A stretch of 64,000 nt of DNA from Lacibacter sediminis (GTDB lineage: Bacteria; Bacteroidota; Bacteroidia; Chitinophagales; Chitinophagaceae): assembly GCF_014168535.1 (NCBI RefSeq), contig NZ_CP060007.1:3720001-3784000 (forward strand), written 5' to 3'. Under the pieces are notes generated by a model that saw only the letters and a program-made list of their open reading frames with translations, did no database searches and was not told the DNA's origin. How positions within the stretch are numbered: the first letter of the stretch is position 1; every line of letters begins with the position of its first letter. Positions 8,350-17,398 of this stretch are shown piece after piece. The translations under genes and the position numbers were made by a program.

Positions 8350-9135
8350 ATGTTTCAACAGGCTTTTGCTGCACATGCAGCCATCATTGCAGAAGATGAC
8401 CCTTCCATTCTGGGATTAGCAGTTGCCGGTTCCTGGCTTACACAGGAGCTCGATGAATTTTCTGATCTTGATCTTTTACTCATCAGCAATACAAAAGTGG
8501 GTGGCAATAAAGAACAGATGATGGCCTATGCCAATAAGTTTGGCAACCTGTTGAATGCATTTACTGGTGAGCATGTAGGCGAACCTCGTTTGCTCATTTG
8601 TTTGTACAACAATCCGCTGCTGCATGTGGATATTAAATTCATTACAGCTGATGAACTGAAAACAAGAATAGAAAATCCGGTGTTATTGTTTGACAGAGAT
8701 GGAAGTCTGCAGCAGATCATCGATTCAAGTTCCTATCAATTCCCTCACCCTGATCATCAATGGATCGAAGACCGTTTCTGGACATGGGTGCATTATGCCT
8801 TGCTGAAGATCGGTCGTGGTGAATACATGGAAGCACATGATTTTCTTGCGTTTTTGCGCATGGTTGTATTTGGACCATTGCTGCATATCAAGAATAATAA
8901 TTTACCAAGAGGTGTACGTAAAGTGGAAACAACTATTGCACTTGAAGACTTCCAGCAATTACAACAAACATTAGCAACAAATAATAGAGCATCATTGCTT
9001 AGTGCATTAGAAAACGCTGTGCAACTTTACCGTTCGTTACGCAACGAATTATTTACGGTTGATACGACTTTACAACATCAAACAGAAGAAGTTGTGATGC
9101 AGTATTTTGAAGAAGTGAGGAATAAGACCGTTTAG
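8350..9135 (+). CDS. nucleotidyltransferase-fold protein (AadE/KNTase-like)
   Basis: 261 residues. The N-terminal part has the polymerase-beta nucleotidyltransferase signature: G-S-W at about residues 27-29 followed by SDLDLLLI near 39-46, where the two Asp would bind metal. The remainder is helical and resembles the C-terminal half of aminoglycoside adenylyltransferase-like proteins (DRFWTWVHYALLKIGRGEY). It may modify a small molecule or be part of a housekeeping nucleotidyltransferase; nothing in the context supports a resistance role. No operon partner. Confidence 0.65.
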   Translation: MFQQAFAAHAAIIAEDDPSILGLAVAGSWLTQELDEFSDLDLLLISNTKVGGNKEQMMAYANKFGNLLNAFTGEHVGEPRLLICLYNNPLLHVDIKFITADELKTRIENPVLLFDRDGSLQQIIDSSSYQFPHPDHQWIEDRFWTWVHYALLKIGRGEYMEAHDFLAFLRMVVFGPLLHIKNNNLPRGVRKVETTIALEDFQQLQQTLATNNRASLLSALENAVQLYRSLRNELFTVDTTLQHQTEEVVMQYFEEVRNKTV

Positions 9136-9249
9136 TTGTTGGCGCTGAGAAAAGAGAACGCAAAGACATTCGCAGAGAAAACACTCTGCGTTAAACTCCT
9201 TTTCTCATTTCTCTGTGCCAAGGAGATGCCCCGTCAGACGGGTGGCGTG

Positions 9250-10662
9250 TTATTGCAACAAACCCGTAGCCCAGTTTAACGCAGCAAATGCCTGGTAAAA
9301 CTTCACTTTCAGTTCCAGTAATTTCTGTTTTGCTTCCAGCACTTTTGTTTCACGTGAGTTGAGTAAGAACAAGGTTGTTTCGCCCAATGAAAATTTCAGT
9401 TGCTCAGCTTCAAACAGGCGTACATAATTACGATACGCATTTTCGTAAATACTGATCTGCTTTTGCAGGTTTAACACCTCATTGTAATGAAAACGTACTT
9501 TGTTCTCCAGGTTCAGTTCAGTAAAGCTGCGGTCAAGTTCAGTTGACTTGATCTTAATTCTTGCAGCACGGTAATCACCAATGCCACCCCGGTTAGGAAT
9601 CGGAATAATGGCATTCACGCCAAACTTGTAATTATTCTCAAAGAAATTCGCATTGAAAGAATTAGCCACGTTGTATCCTTTCTGCAAAAAATTATATTTC
9701 AGATCAAGCTTAGGTAACAGATTCTGGAACTTTAATCTACGTTCTACTTCCAGCGATTGCAATTTAAAATCGATCTGTTGCAGCTTCGGATGGTTGGTAA
9801 CAGTTTGTGTGAGCCAGTTACTGAGTTGATCTACTTTAAAATTGGTGAATGATTGTGCGGTCCATACGCTGTCAGGTATTACACGTTCATTTAAGTAAAC
9901 AGGCTTGTTTCCTTCTAACCATAAAAAAGTTGAGAGCTCCAATGTTGACTTTCGGAATTTCAGCCATGCTTCTTCACGTTGCTGTTGAAAGTTCTGCAAC
10001 TGTGCCAGTGCTTCTGTGGTATCAACCGCTGCACGGTCGCCCTGCTGAAAGGAGATACGCACCAGTTCATATCTTGCTTCGTTCAAAAAGATCGTTGTAT
10101 CAAGTACCATCAGCAGTTGGTAATCTCTTGCCCAACTCCAATACGCTTTGTATGCATCGAATAACAGATCGTTAATAACAGTGCGTCGTTCAAATGCTGA
10201 TTGCTGTTTAAACAGTTTGCCTTGTTGCAATGCAGCACGGCGTTTATCCAAGATCAGATCTTTCAATAACGGCAAACTGATACCTGCATAACTGGTACGG
10301 CTGGCCGAAACTTCAGGATTAAGAAAATCACCAAAATTGTTTTCAAGTCCTGCATATAATTCCACACCAAACCAGGTGGGTATACCCAGCTCTGCATTGG
10401 TATAATTGTAATAGTTCTTACCATCAAATGTTTTTTGATCGTTGTTCAAAAAAACTATGGGATCAAAGTTTCCACGGATTGAAAGCAGTTGTGCCCTTGC
10501 AGCATCTACCAATAAACCCGCCTGTTTTGCAACCGGGTGATGCTGTTTTACAATCGTAATAAATTCATCTTCTGCCAACACACGCAACGTGTCCTGGGCA
10601 CGCAATGGAATGCATGCAACGGTATACAAAATCAATAAACTCAAAATTCTGTGCTTCATCAT
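9250..10662 (-). CDS. TolC family outer-membrane channel protein
   Basis: 470 residues from the ATG at 10662 (the open frame extends to 10791 but overlaps the upstream HlyD gene). Signal peptide (HRILSLLILYTVACIPLRAQ), then the long alpha-helical hairpins with the alternating pattern typical of TolC-type outer-membrane factors. It begins 22 bases after the HlyD-family gene and is the last gene of a three-gene export operon. It likely forms the outer-membrane exit duct for the ABC/HlyD pair. No terminator is obvious after it; the downstream spacer holds repeat-like sequence with a CGCAGAG / CTCTGCG hairpin (9171-9190). Confidence 0.9.
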   Translation of the reverse strand: MMKHRILSLLILYTVACIPLRAQDTLRVLAEDEFITIVKQHHPVAKQAGLLVDAARAQLLSIRGNFDPIVFLNNDQKTFDGKNYYNYTNAELGIPTWFGVELYAGLENNFGDFLNPEVSASRTSYAGISLPLLKDLILDKRRAALQQGKLFKQQSAFERRTVINDLLFDAYKAYWSWARDYQLLMVLDTTIFLNEARYELVRISFQQGDRAAVDTTEALAQLQNFQQQREEAWLKFRKSTLELSTFLWLEGNKPVYLNERVIPDSVWTAQSFTNFKVDQLSNWLTQTVTNHPKLQQIDFKLQSLEVERRLKFQNLLPKLDLKYNFLQKGYNVANSFNANFFENNYKFGVNAIIPIPNRGGIGDYRAARIKIKSTELDRSFTELNLENKVRFHYNEVLNLQKQISIYENAYRNYVRLFEAEQLKFSLGETTLFLLNSRETKVLEAKQKLLELKVKFYQAFAALNWATGLLQ

Positions 10663-10684
10663 GTATGTGGCCGTTTTTGCTTGC

Positions 10685-12046
10685 TTACTTTTTTTCTTTT
10701 TCTTCTTTTCCGTTGGCAGTTGTTTGCGGACGATAATAATCCGGTGGAAAACCATTGATCTGCCGCCACAATTCATACCACACCGATACATCTTTCAACA
10801 ACGTAAAATTTACGGCACCTGTTCCGAGTTTCATATTGGTTGGCCACGGCCGTTCGTTTTTATCTTCTGCAACGAGTACACGAAACATACCATTGCTGCT
10901 GAGGTTTGATTCAATGGCTACAATTTCACCAGCATAGGTTCCATACGATGCCTGCGGCCATCCACTGAAAACAATTGCCGGAAATCCATCGAACATAAAA
11001 CGTGTTTTTTGTCCGATGGTGAGCAACTGCAGATCCATTGGCTTTACCCAAACTTCTACTGCCAGTTGATATTGTTTTGGTACAATCTCAACGATCATAT
11101 CGCCTTCTTTCAGCATTTCATTGATACCCGCTTTCATGGCTTTGATCACTTGTCCATCCTGTGGTGCCAACACAAAATATTGTCCGTTTCGTATTCTGTA
11201 GTTGTCATATTGATTTTGCAGCTTCGCTACTTTTCCCTGCCCGGTTGAAATTTGTGATTGCGATTGAAAACGATCGCCGGATGCTTTTGCAATTTTTTCT
11301 GCATATTCCTGGATGGCTGCACTGCGTTCCAGTTGAAGAATCAGCAGATCCTGTTTACTGTTATTGAAATCGTTTTGTGCGCCGATCAGTTTTGCATTCA
11401 CATTCTGATGCATCACTTTGCGGCGTTCAAATTCAGTTAACGGAATAACACCTTGCTCATACATTTTTACAGCGCCTTCGAGTTGTCGATCTGCTACATT
11501 CATTTCATTCATAGCCGCACTCACTTTCATGCTATCACTCTGCACTTTTCGCTTTGTCTGTATGAGTTTATTATCGATTGAACTCAACTTTAATTCCCGT
11601 TCATTTTCCAATGCGGCAATCTGCTGACCCGTAGCACTTACTTTCCCTTCATAATAATCGATCGTCATTTGTTCGGCAGTGAGTTGCTGTTCGGTACGTT
11701 GCAACAGGTTCGGATCGAGGTAATCATCTTTAATCTCTGCTAACTGCAAAATGGTATCACCCTTCTTCACAAAGTCGCCTTCCTTCACCCACCATTTTAC
11801 AATTCGTCCGCCAATGATATTGTTTACCTGTTGAGGGCGTTGCTCCTGCCGAAGTGTAGTAACTGTGCCGTTGCTGCGGATATTTTGTGTCCACGGCAAA
11901 AAAAGTATAATGATGGTAATACCAATGATGAAAAAAAAGTAGCGGCGTATTTTACTGGTTTTGTGCTGCCGGTAAATTTCATTGAATGATCGGAGCGGCT
12001 TACCTGTTTTTTCCTGTATATCCGGTGTAAGTAGTTGAAACGACAT
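10685..12046 (-). CDS. HlyD family periplasmic adaptor (membrane fusion protein)
   Basis: 453 residues. One N-terminal transmembrane helix (about 36-52) after a basic cytoplasmic tail, a biotinyl-lipoyl half-motif GRIVKWWVKEGDFVKKGDTI near 80-98, a long coiled coil (about 115-290), then the second lipoyl half LAPQDGQVIKAMKAGINEML near 305-325 and a beta-barrel. The C-terminus VWYELWRQINGFPPDYY is a feature of this Bacteroidota subfamily as I recall. It bridges the inner-membrane ABC protein and the TolC channel. Starts 10 bases after the ABC gene stop. Confidence 0.92.
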   Translation of the reverse strand: MSFQLLTPDIQEKTGKPLRSFNEIYRQHKTSKIRRYFFFIIGITIIILFLPWTQNIRSNGTVTTLRQEQRPQQVNNIIGGRIVKWWVKEGDFVKKGDTILQLAEIKDDYLDPNLLQRTEQQLTAEQMTIDYYEGKVSATGQQIAALENERELKLSSIDNKLIQTKRKVQSDSMKVSAAMNEMNVADRQLEGAVKMYEQGVIPLTEFERRKVMHQNVNAKLIGAQNDFNNSKQDLLILQLERSAAIQEYAEKIAKASGDRFQSQSQISTGQGKVAKLQNQYDNYRIRNGQYFVLAPQDGQVIKAMKAGINEMLKEGDMIVEIVPKQYQLAVEVWVKPMDLQLLTIGQKTRFMFDGFPAIVFSGWPQASYGTYAGEIVAIESNLSSNGMFRVLVAEDKNERPWPTNMKLGTGAVNFTLLKDVSVWYELWRQINGFPPDYYRPQTTANGKEEKEKK

Positions 12047-12056
12047 GTGGTTTAAT

Positions 12057-13754
12057 TTAACGGTTAACAGTTGGCTGCTCTTCCTTTACAATTCGTCCGT
12101 CCTGCATATATAAAACACGATTGCACCTTCGTGCATACACATCATCGTTTGAAATGACGATCACAGTTGTGCCTGGTATTTTCTGCAGCAGGTATTGCTG
12201 CACTTTTTCACGGCAATCTGCGTCAAAGCCAAACCATGGTTCTTCGAGCAATAATAATTTTGGATGCGATACCAATGCACGGAGCAATAATACTTTTCGT
12301 ATAACGGCACTGGACAAGCGCTTTCCTGCTGCATCGATTTGTGTATCGAATCCATTTTTGAGAGAAGAAATAAAATCGCTGACTCCAAGCTGCGTTGCAA
12401 GTGTTGTGATCTGTGAAGTTGTTACCGAAGTATCACCTAAAGAAATATTTTCATACAATGTACCCTGAAAAATATCCTGCTGGTGAAACAGGATGCCTGT
12501 TTCTGCACGCAGCAATGCAGGGTTATAATTACCGATCGGTATATCGTTAATCAATATGCTTCCTCCAAAATCTGCATAAGCACCGGTGAGTAATTTTAAC
12601 AGCGTGGATTTACCTGAACCATCACCGCCTTTAATACAAATTTTTTCTCCCTGCTTTACATTGAATGAAAGTTGCTGCAGTATCGATGTTTGATCGTTGT
12701 AACTGAAATGCAGATCGTTTACCGTAACTGATAATCCGTTTGCAGATGAATCGGGGCGTAATGTTCCTTCTGATTCGAGCGGCTTATCTATCACTTTTCC
12801 TAACTTTTCAACGCTGGTTAAAATGTCATATATTTTATCAAGGCTGCGGATCAATTTTTCAACTGACGCCAGTACTAACAGAATAACGATCTCTGCTGCT
12901 GCAAACTGTCCCACGTTAATTTCATTACCCACGAGCAATACAGCACCAACAATCAACATACCTGCCGTTACCAGAATTTTAAACCCGATCAATGTCCAGT
13001 ACTGCATTAACAGAATCCGGAAATGACTGGTGCGTGCATGAAGGTATTTGGTTACCAGTGCATCTGTTTTATCCATGGGCAATGATGAACCTCTGGAAAA
13101 CTGAAATGATTTCAATACACGTGCAATTTCCTCCAGCCATCCGGCAACTTCATATTTATATTCACTTTCATCGAGGCTGGTTGACAAACCCCTTGCGTAT
13201 GTTACCCGAATAATAACAAACAGGATCAAAATAACCAGTAAACTGAAGATGATAAATACATTCGCATATAGAGAGAGCAAGATCAAACCAAACAATACCT
13301 GTATCAATGCCGCCGGAATATCGAGCAGCAAACGGCTTAAGCTTTTTTCTAAATTAACGGTATCGAAAAAACGGTTGACAAACTCAGGTAAATAATACTG
13401 ATCGATCTTCTTCAAATCGAGACGGGGGATACGCCATGCAAATTCAAATGAATAACGGGTGAAGATCCGTTGCTGAATTTTTTCAATGATCTTCATTTGG
13501 TTTACCTGCAGCAAACCGGTAAAGAATACACTGATCACAACAAGAATAATTAAAACAATAATGGAAGTAGATATACGGCCGGCAAGTACAAAGTTGATAA
13601 TGGCCTGCACACCCAATGGCACAGCAAGCTGCAATAACCCTGCAAGAATTGCATAAAAATAAATTGCACCAATCTCCTTTCGCTCCAGGTTCAATACCTG
13701 TAATAAGCGTTGCAGCGGACGTTTAAGGTCCTTTCCTGCCTGGTAATTTGCCAT
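12057..13754 (-). CDS. ABC exporter (fused TM and ATP-binding domains) with degenerate catalytic motifs
   Basis: 565 residues: six predicted transmembrane helices in residues 25-300 and a nucleotide-binding domain in 340-560, without an N-terminal peptidase domain. Walker A is intact (GGDGSGKS, 376-383) and the Q-loop region looks normal (FHQQDIFQGTLYENI). The rest is altered: the LSGGQ signature reads LSSAV (480-484), the Walker B aspartate is Glu (LLLLEE, 500-505) and the H-switch histidine is Asn (ISNDD, N536). First gene of the operon with HlyD- and TolC-family genes, so type I secretion-like. Substrate unknown; no adjacent substrate candidate. Confidence 0.9.
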   Translation of the reverse strand: MANYQAGKDLKRPLQRLLQVLNLERKEIGAIYFYAILAGLLQLAVPLGVQAIINFVLAGRISTSIIVLIILVVISVFFTGLLQVNQMKIIEKIQQRIFTRYSFEFAWRIPRLDLKKIDQYYLPEFVNRFFDTVNLEKSLSRLLLDIPAALIQVLFGLILLSLYANVFIIFSLLVILILFVIIRVTYARGLSTSLDESEYKYEVAGWLEEIARVLKSFQFSRGSSLPMDKTDALVTKYLHARTSHFRILLMQYWTLIGFKILVTAGMLIVGAVLLVGNEINVGQFAAAEIVILLVLASVEKLIRSLDKIYDILTSVEKLGKVIDKPLESEGTLRPDSSANGLSVTVNDLHFSYNDQTSILQQLSFNVKQGEKICIKGGDGSGKSTLLKLLTGAYADFGGSILINDIPIGNYNPALLRAETGILFHQQDIFQGTLYENISLGDTSVTTSQITTLATQLGVSDFISSLKNGFDTQIDAAGKRLSSAVIRKVLLLRALVSHPKLLLLEEPWFGFDADCREKVQQYLLQKIPGTTVIVISNDDVYARRCNRVLYMQDGRIVKEEQPTVNR

Positions 13755-13899
13755 TAATTTGACCGTTATGTTAAAGAAAGTTATTGATTTAAATCCGCTC
13801 CTTTGAACAGTTTTTTAAATCGTTTGCAAAAGAACAGCATTTCTGCAAAATTGTTAAGCGCTGTTGACTGATTTTGTTTTTTTTAACAACTAACGGGTA

Positions 13900-15327
13900 T
13901 CAACACTCGGGAAGAGCAATTGGAATATTGATGGCTAAACCGCCTTCGGCAGTTTCTTTGTATTTGTGATTCATATCTTTTGCGGTATCCCACATGGTTT
14001 TCACCACAGCATCTAATGATACTTTTGCAAAATCGGGTGTACTTTGTAATGCAAGTTGAGAGGCTGTGATAGCTTTGATTGCACCCATGGTGTTCCGTTC
14101 AATGCATGGAACCTGCACCAATCCTGCAATAGGATCGCAGGTTAAGCCAAGATGATGTTCCATTGCAATTTCAGCCGCCATCAACACCTGTCGCTGTGTA
14201 CCTCCCATACATTCAGTGAGTGCAGCCGCAGCCATTGCACTTGACACGCCAATCTCGGCCTGGCAGCCACCCATTGCTGCAGAAATGGTAGAACCTTTTT
14301 TAAAGATGCTTCCTACTTCAGAAGCAGTTAATAAAAAACGAATGATCTTTTCTTCATCGGCACCATTACAAAAACAAACATAATACATCAATACAGCAGG
14401 AATAACACCGGCGGCTCCATTAGTTGGAGCTGTTACTACTCTGCCGAAAGATGCATTCTCTTCATTCACTGCCAATGCAAAACAACTTACCCAATCGAGT
14501 GTGTATTTAAAATCATTACCACCACTGCGAATGGCTTCCACCCACTCCTGAAAATCAGTATAAGATTTCTGCTGCAATAATTTTTTATTCAAACCGGCAC
14601 CACGTCTTTTCACATTCAGACCACCCGGCAAATAACCTTCAGTGTGACAACCTTTAAACATACATTCATGCATTACACGCCAGATGTTGATTACGCCTTG
14701 CTTTGTTTCCTCTTCGCTGCGCCACGCATTTTCATTCTCCATCACCACTTCACTGATACTCATGCCTGTTTTCATGCACCAATGCAACAGATCTTCGGCC
14801 GTATCAACAGGAAAAGGTAACTGCACCTGTGCATGGCCGGTAGACTCCTCGTTTTCTTTTACCACAAAACCACCACCAATGGAGTACCAGGTTTCAGCTA
14901 TAGAAGTGCCATCATTAAATGAAGCAAGAAATGTAACGGCATTAGGATGATAAGGAAGACTCTCCGTCATCAAAAAATCAATATCCTCTCTTGGATCAAA
15001 AGCCACTTCGTGCTTTCCTCCCAAAAGAATTTCATTCATGTCAGCAATATCCCTGATGCGTGCATCAATAGAATTTACATCAAATGTAACAGGATCTTCA
15101 CCACACAAACCTAACTGGATAGCGACATCAGTTCCATGCCCTTTCCCTGTTTTCGCTAATGACCCATAAAGCAACACACGCACAGTTGCCACCTGCTCTA
15201 ACGGTTGCATTGTTTGAATTGACTGAACAAAACGTTGAGCGGCACGCCATGGCCCAAGCGTATGACTGCTGGATGGGCCAACGCCGATCTTAAACATATC
15301 GAAAACGGAAATAGGTTCGTATGACAA
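13900..15327 (-). CDS. sdaA: L-serine ammonia-lyase (serine deaminase), single-chain
   Basis: Iron-sulfur enzyme converting L-serine to pyruvate and ammonia. 475 residues with the N-terminal signature [17 protein letters not shown] and the alpha domain with three cluster cysteines C355, C397 and C408, spaced 42 and 11 as in characterised single-chain enzymes. The start is a TTG: the only upstream in-frame codons run into a stop four codons earlier, and the protein begins where the family begins. A -7 box TACTTTTG lies 16-23 bases upstream. Monocistronic. Confidence 0.95.
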   Translation of the reverse strand: MSYEPISVFDMFKIGVGPSSSHTLGPWRAAQRFVQSIQTMQPLEQVATVRVLLYGSLAKTGKGHGTDVAIQLGLCGEDPVTFDVNSIDARIRDIADMNEILLGGKHEVAFDPREDIDFLMTESLPYHPNAVTFLASFNDGTSIAETWYSIGGGFVVKENEESTGHAQVQLPFPVDTAEDLLHWCMKTGMSISEVVMENENAWRSEEETKQGVINIWRVMHECMFKGCHTEGYLPGGLNVKRRGAGLNKKLLQQKSYTDFQEWVEAIRSGGNDFKYTLDWVSCFALAVNEENASFGRVVTAPTNGAAGVIPAVLMYYVCFCNGADEEKIIRFLLTASEVGSIFKKGSTISAAMGGCQAEIGVSSAMAAAALTECMGGTQRQVLMAAEIAMEHHLGLTCDPIAGLVQVPCIERNTMGAIKAITASQLALQSTPDFAKVSLDAVVKTMWDTAKDMNHKYKETAEGGLAINIPIALPEC

Positions 15328-15342
15328 GTGATTGAGTTTTTA

Positions 15343-15350
15343 CAAAAGTA
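15343..15350 (-). promoter_or_regulatory. -7 promoter box of sdaA
   Basis: TACTTTTG on the minus strand fits TAnnTTTG. No convincing -33 TTG at the right distance. Placement supports the TTG start of sdaA. Confidence 0.45.
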
Positions 15351-15356
15351 AGTAAA

Positions 15357-15390
15357 CAAAAAAGCTCCCCGTTGTTTAGGAGAGCTTTTC
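15357..15390 (-). terminator. rho-independent terminator of the FKBP lipoprotein gene
   Basis: Stem AAAGCTC / GAGCTTT with inner pairs, around the loop GTTGTTTA, followed on the minus strand by a T run (read from 15362 down). It separates the FKBP gene from sdaA. Confidence 0.8.
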
Positions 15391-15410
15391 TATTCGCTTG
15401 TTGAGATTAC

Positions 15411-15923
15411 TTATTTATAAACAGTTACAATTTCAACATCAAAAATGAGCATAGCATTTTGAGGAATGGTATATAAACCGGTATTCGGATTAAACGACCC
15501 CGCTGCACCATAACCCAATGAAGAGGGAATATACAACCTGATCTTGCCACCCTCACCTACTAATTGCATACCACGGTTCCATCCTTCAATTAAACTACCT
15601 AAAGTAAAAGATGCTGTTGATGTTCCCGTTGTTTGATCGAAAATTGTTCCATTTGCAAGCTGCCCCTTATATTTTACAACAACGGTATTGCAAAGCGCAG
15701 GTTTATTAGTGTTTCCTTGCGCATCAATTACATAGTACATACCGGAAGTTCCCAACTCAGTTGTGCCTGTTATGTTATTTGCAGCAATATAATTTGTCAC
15801 TACAGCTTCTTCCTGTGCCGATGCCGATGTATTTTCAGCAGAGTAAGGACACTCCTCACTATTTTTTTTCTTACACGCACTTAACATAGCTACTGCCATC
15901 AATAATCCAACTACATACTTCAT
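15411..15923 (-). CDS. FKBP-type peptidyl-prolyl isomerase, lipoprotein
   Basis: 170 residues. Lipobox LSAC at about residues 14-17, then a linker and one FKBP domain: VVVKYKGQLANGTIFDQT, LIEGWNRGMQLVGEGGKIRLYIPSSLGYG and the terminal NAMLIFDVEIV. Catalyses proline cis/trans isomerisation in the periplasm, probably as a folding helper anchored in a membrane. The active-site residues (Y, F/D, W, Y) of FKBP are present. Single gene with its own terminator. Confidence 0.93.
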   Translation of the reverse strand: MKYVVGLLMAVAMLSACKKKNSEECPYSAENTSASAQEEAVVTNYIAANNITGTTELGTSGMYYVIDAQGNTNKPALCNTVVVKYKGQLANGTIFDQTTGTSTASFTLGSLIEGWNRGMQLVGEGGKIRLYIPSSLGYGAAGSFNPNTGLYTIPQNAMLIFDVEIVTVYK

Positions 15924-15981
15924 GTTACGATATTTTGTTTTAGTTCAAATTTCAATTAAAAGACCTGCTTTATTTTGACAA

Positions 15982-16308
15982 TCATTTTTCCTCTAACGTT
16001 GCCTCTGTTTCTAATTTTTGCTTCAGTTCAAGATAACGTTGCTCATTCATCTCCCATTTAAAACGCATCTTGAAAATAGCGTAGAACACGATCACCAGTA
16101 AAACGGCGATCAGGATTATGGTCAACTGTGACCCTGATACATAAGGCATGTTTTTGTACCAGCCCCTGAACATGACTGCCAGCAAAATCGGGAACCCAAA
16201 TGCAAGACCTAATGGCAAACCTATTGTAAGTTGGCTCAACAGTCTCTTTTCCCTGCTACGGTTTTGCTCCCACCACTGCATAAACTCTTTTTCCTGTGCC
16301 GACAGCAT
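15982..16308 (-). CDS. small two-TM membrane protein, unknown function
   Basis: 108 residues from the ATG at 16308; an upstream in-frame start at 16335 is open but would lie before the -7 box at 16323-16330. N-terminal amphipathic section (EKEFMQWWEQNRSREKRLLSQ), two hydrophobic helices (about 30-48 and 59-79) and a C-terminal coiled-coil-like tail (MNEQRYLELKQKLETEATLEEK). No known family. Divergent from the HU-like/SPOR gene. Confidence 0.65.
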   Translation of the reverse strand: MLSAQEKEFMQWWEQNRSREKRLLSQLTIGLPLGLAFGFPILLAVMFRGWYKNMPYVSGSQLTIILIAVLLVIVFYAIFKMRFKWEMNEQRYLELKQKLETEATLEEK

Positions 16309-16322
16309 GCTGTTATTTTTGG

Positions 16323-16330
16323 CAAATGTA
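16323..16330 (-). promoter_or_regulatory. -7 promoter box of the small membrane protein gene
   Basis: TACATTTG on the minus strand. The predicted start of transcription is 7-8 bases before the ATG at 16308, so the transcript would be nearly leaderless and the upstream start codon would be excluded. Confidence 0.4.
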
Positions 16331-16485
16331 AGCAACAGCGTTCAGCCCTATGTCTTCTTTAACGAAGATTTGCGGAAACAGTAAAATCAAGGGCTTGAAC
16401 CCTTTATAAATGGGCTGTCCTGAACGTCGGCATTCTATTTCTATGATAAAAGCTGGTTTTTAAGTATGTTTGAAAAAAATTATCC

Positions 16486-17397
16486 GTGAAAATCCAGGAA
16501 ATATTATCACAGTATCTGTACAAGGAGAAAAGTCTTACACTCCCAGGTCTTGGCCGTTTTGATCTGAATCCTTCGGTTAATATCTACGATTTAAAAGAAG
16601 AAGGATGGCCTGCCGATACTATTTCATTTACCACCAACCGTAATGCCGTTCTTGATGAAAGTCTGCTTCAGTTCCTGATGCAACAGACAGGCAAAATGAA
16701 GCCGCTTGCCATGAGCGATCTTGAATCGTATATAAGCAATGGTATGCAGCTGATCAACATTGGCAAACCGTTTCCTATTAAAGGCATTGGCTCCATCAAT
16801 AAAACTAAAGACAACCAGTTTACATTTGAGCAAGGCAGTCCTGCCCTGGAAAAAATTGATTCAATTAATACCGATCATGTTCGTGACCGTACGGTATTAG
16901 CAGAAGGTGAAAAGGAAATTGACTTTTCACATGAAGAACGGAAGAGTTCAAAAAAGCCGATCATTATTCTGGGAACCATTGTAGCGTTGGTGCTGGTTGG
17001 CTGGGCTGTTTATTTGGCTATTCCAAAAAAAGATAAACCGCAAGAACCTGAAACAAACCTTACTGAACAAATTACTCCTGCAGATACCACAACACAACAA
17101 CCTGATACAACTGCAAGCGTAGTGAAAGATTCTGTGGCACCGGTTGTGCCTGCACCTCTAGTTGATACAAGCTCGTTAAAACTTATTCTTGAAACAGCTG
17201 CTACAAAAAGCAAAGCCGATGCCCGTATTGCTTTTCACAAAACAAGAGGAAGAGAACTTTCATTACTTATGAAAGACAGCAGTACTTATCAACTGATATT
17301 GCTTGTACAGAAATCGCTTTCTGACAGCACGAAAGTGAAAGATTCGCTCCGAAACTGGTATGGCATTAAAGCACAGGTTGTGAAACCGGGTAACTAG
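16486..17397 (+). CDS. HU/CCDC81-like domain protein with one TM helix and SPOR-like C-terminus
   Basis: 303 residues starting at a GTG. The N-terminal 110 residues resemble the tandem HU-like (CCDC81-type) domains of Bacteroidota (YLYKEKSLTLPGLGRFDL, then FPIKGIGSINKT). A single TM helix follows at about 148-170, then a Thr/Pro/Gln-rich linker (171-225) and a C-terminal domain of about 70 residues with the beta-alpha pattern of SPOR (peptidoglycan-binding) domains. Orientation suggested: HU-like part in the cytoplasm, SPOR-like part in the periplasm. The next gene begins one base after the stop. Confidence 0.75.
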   Translation: MKIQEILSQYLYKEKSLTLPGLGRFDLNPSVNIYDLKEEGWPADTISFTTNRNAVLDESLLQFLMQQTGKMKPLAMSDLESYISNGMQLINIGKPFPIKGIGSINKTKDNQFTFEQGSPALEKIDSINTDHVRDRTVLAEGEKEIDFSHEERKSSKKPIIILGTIVALVLVGWAVYLAIPKKDKPQEPETNLTEQITPADTTTQQPDTTASVVKDSVAPVVPAPLVDTSSLKLILETAATKSKADARIAFHKTRGRELSLLMKDSSTYQLILLVQKSLSDSTKVKDSLRNWYGIKAQVVKPGN

Positions 17398-17398
17398 T

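Noticed and set aside
8350..9135. Aminoglycoside resistance gene
   Set aside because: The fold motif is shared by many nucleotidyltransferases, and nothing in sequence or context supports a resistance role.
10589..10909. Plus-strand frame across the TolC/HlyD junction
   Set aside because: It is a shadow of the two minus-strand genes; poly-Phe comes from the Lys-rich end of the HlyD gene.
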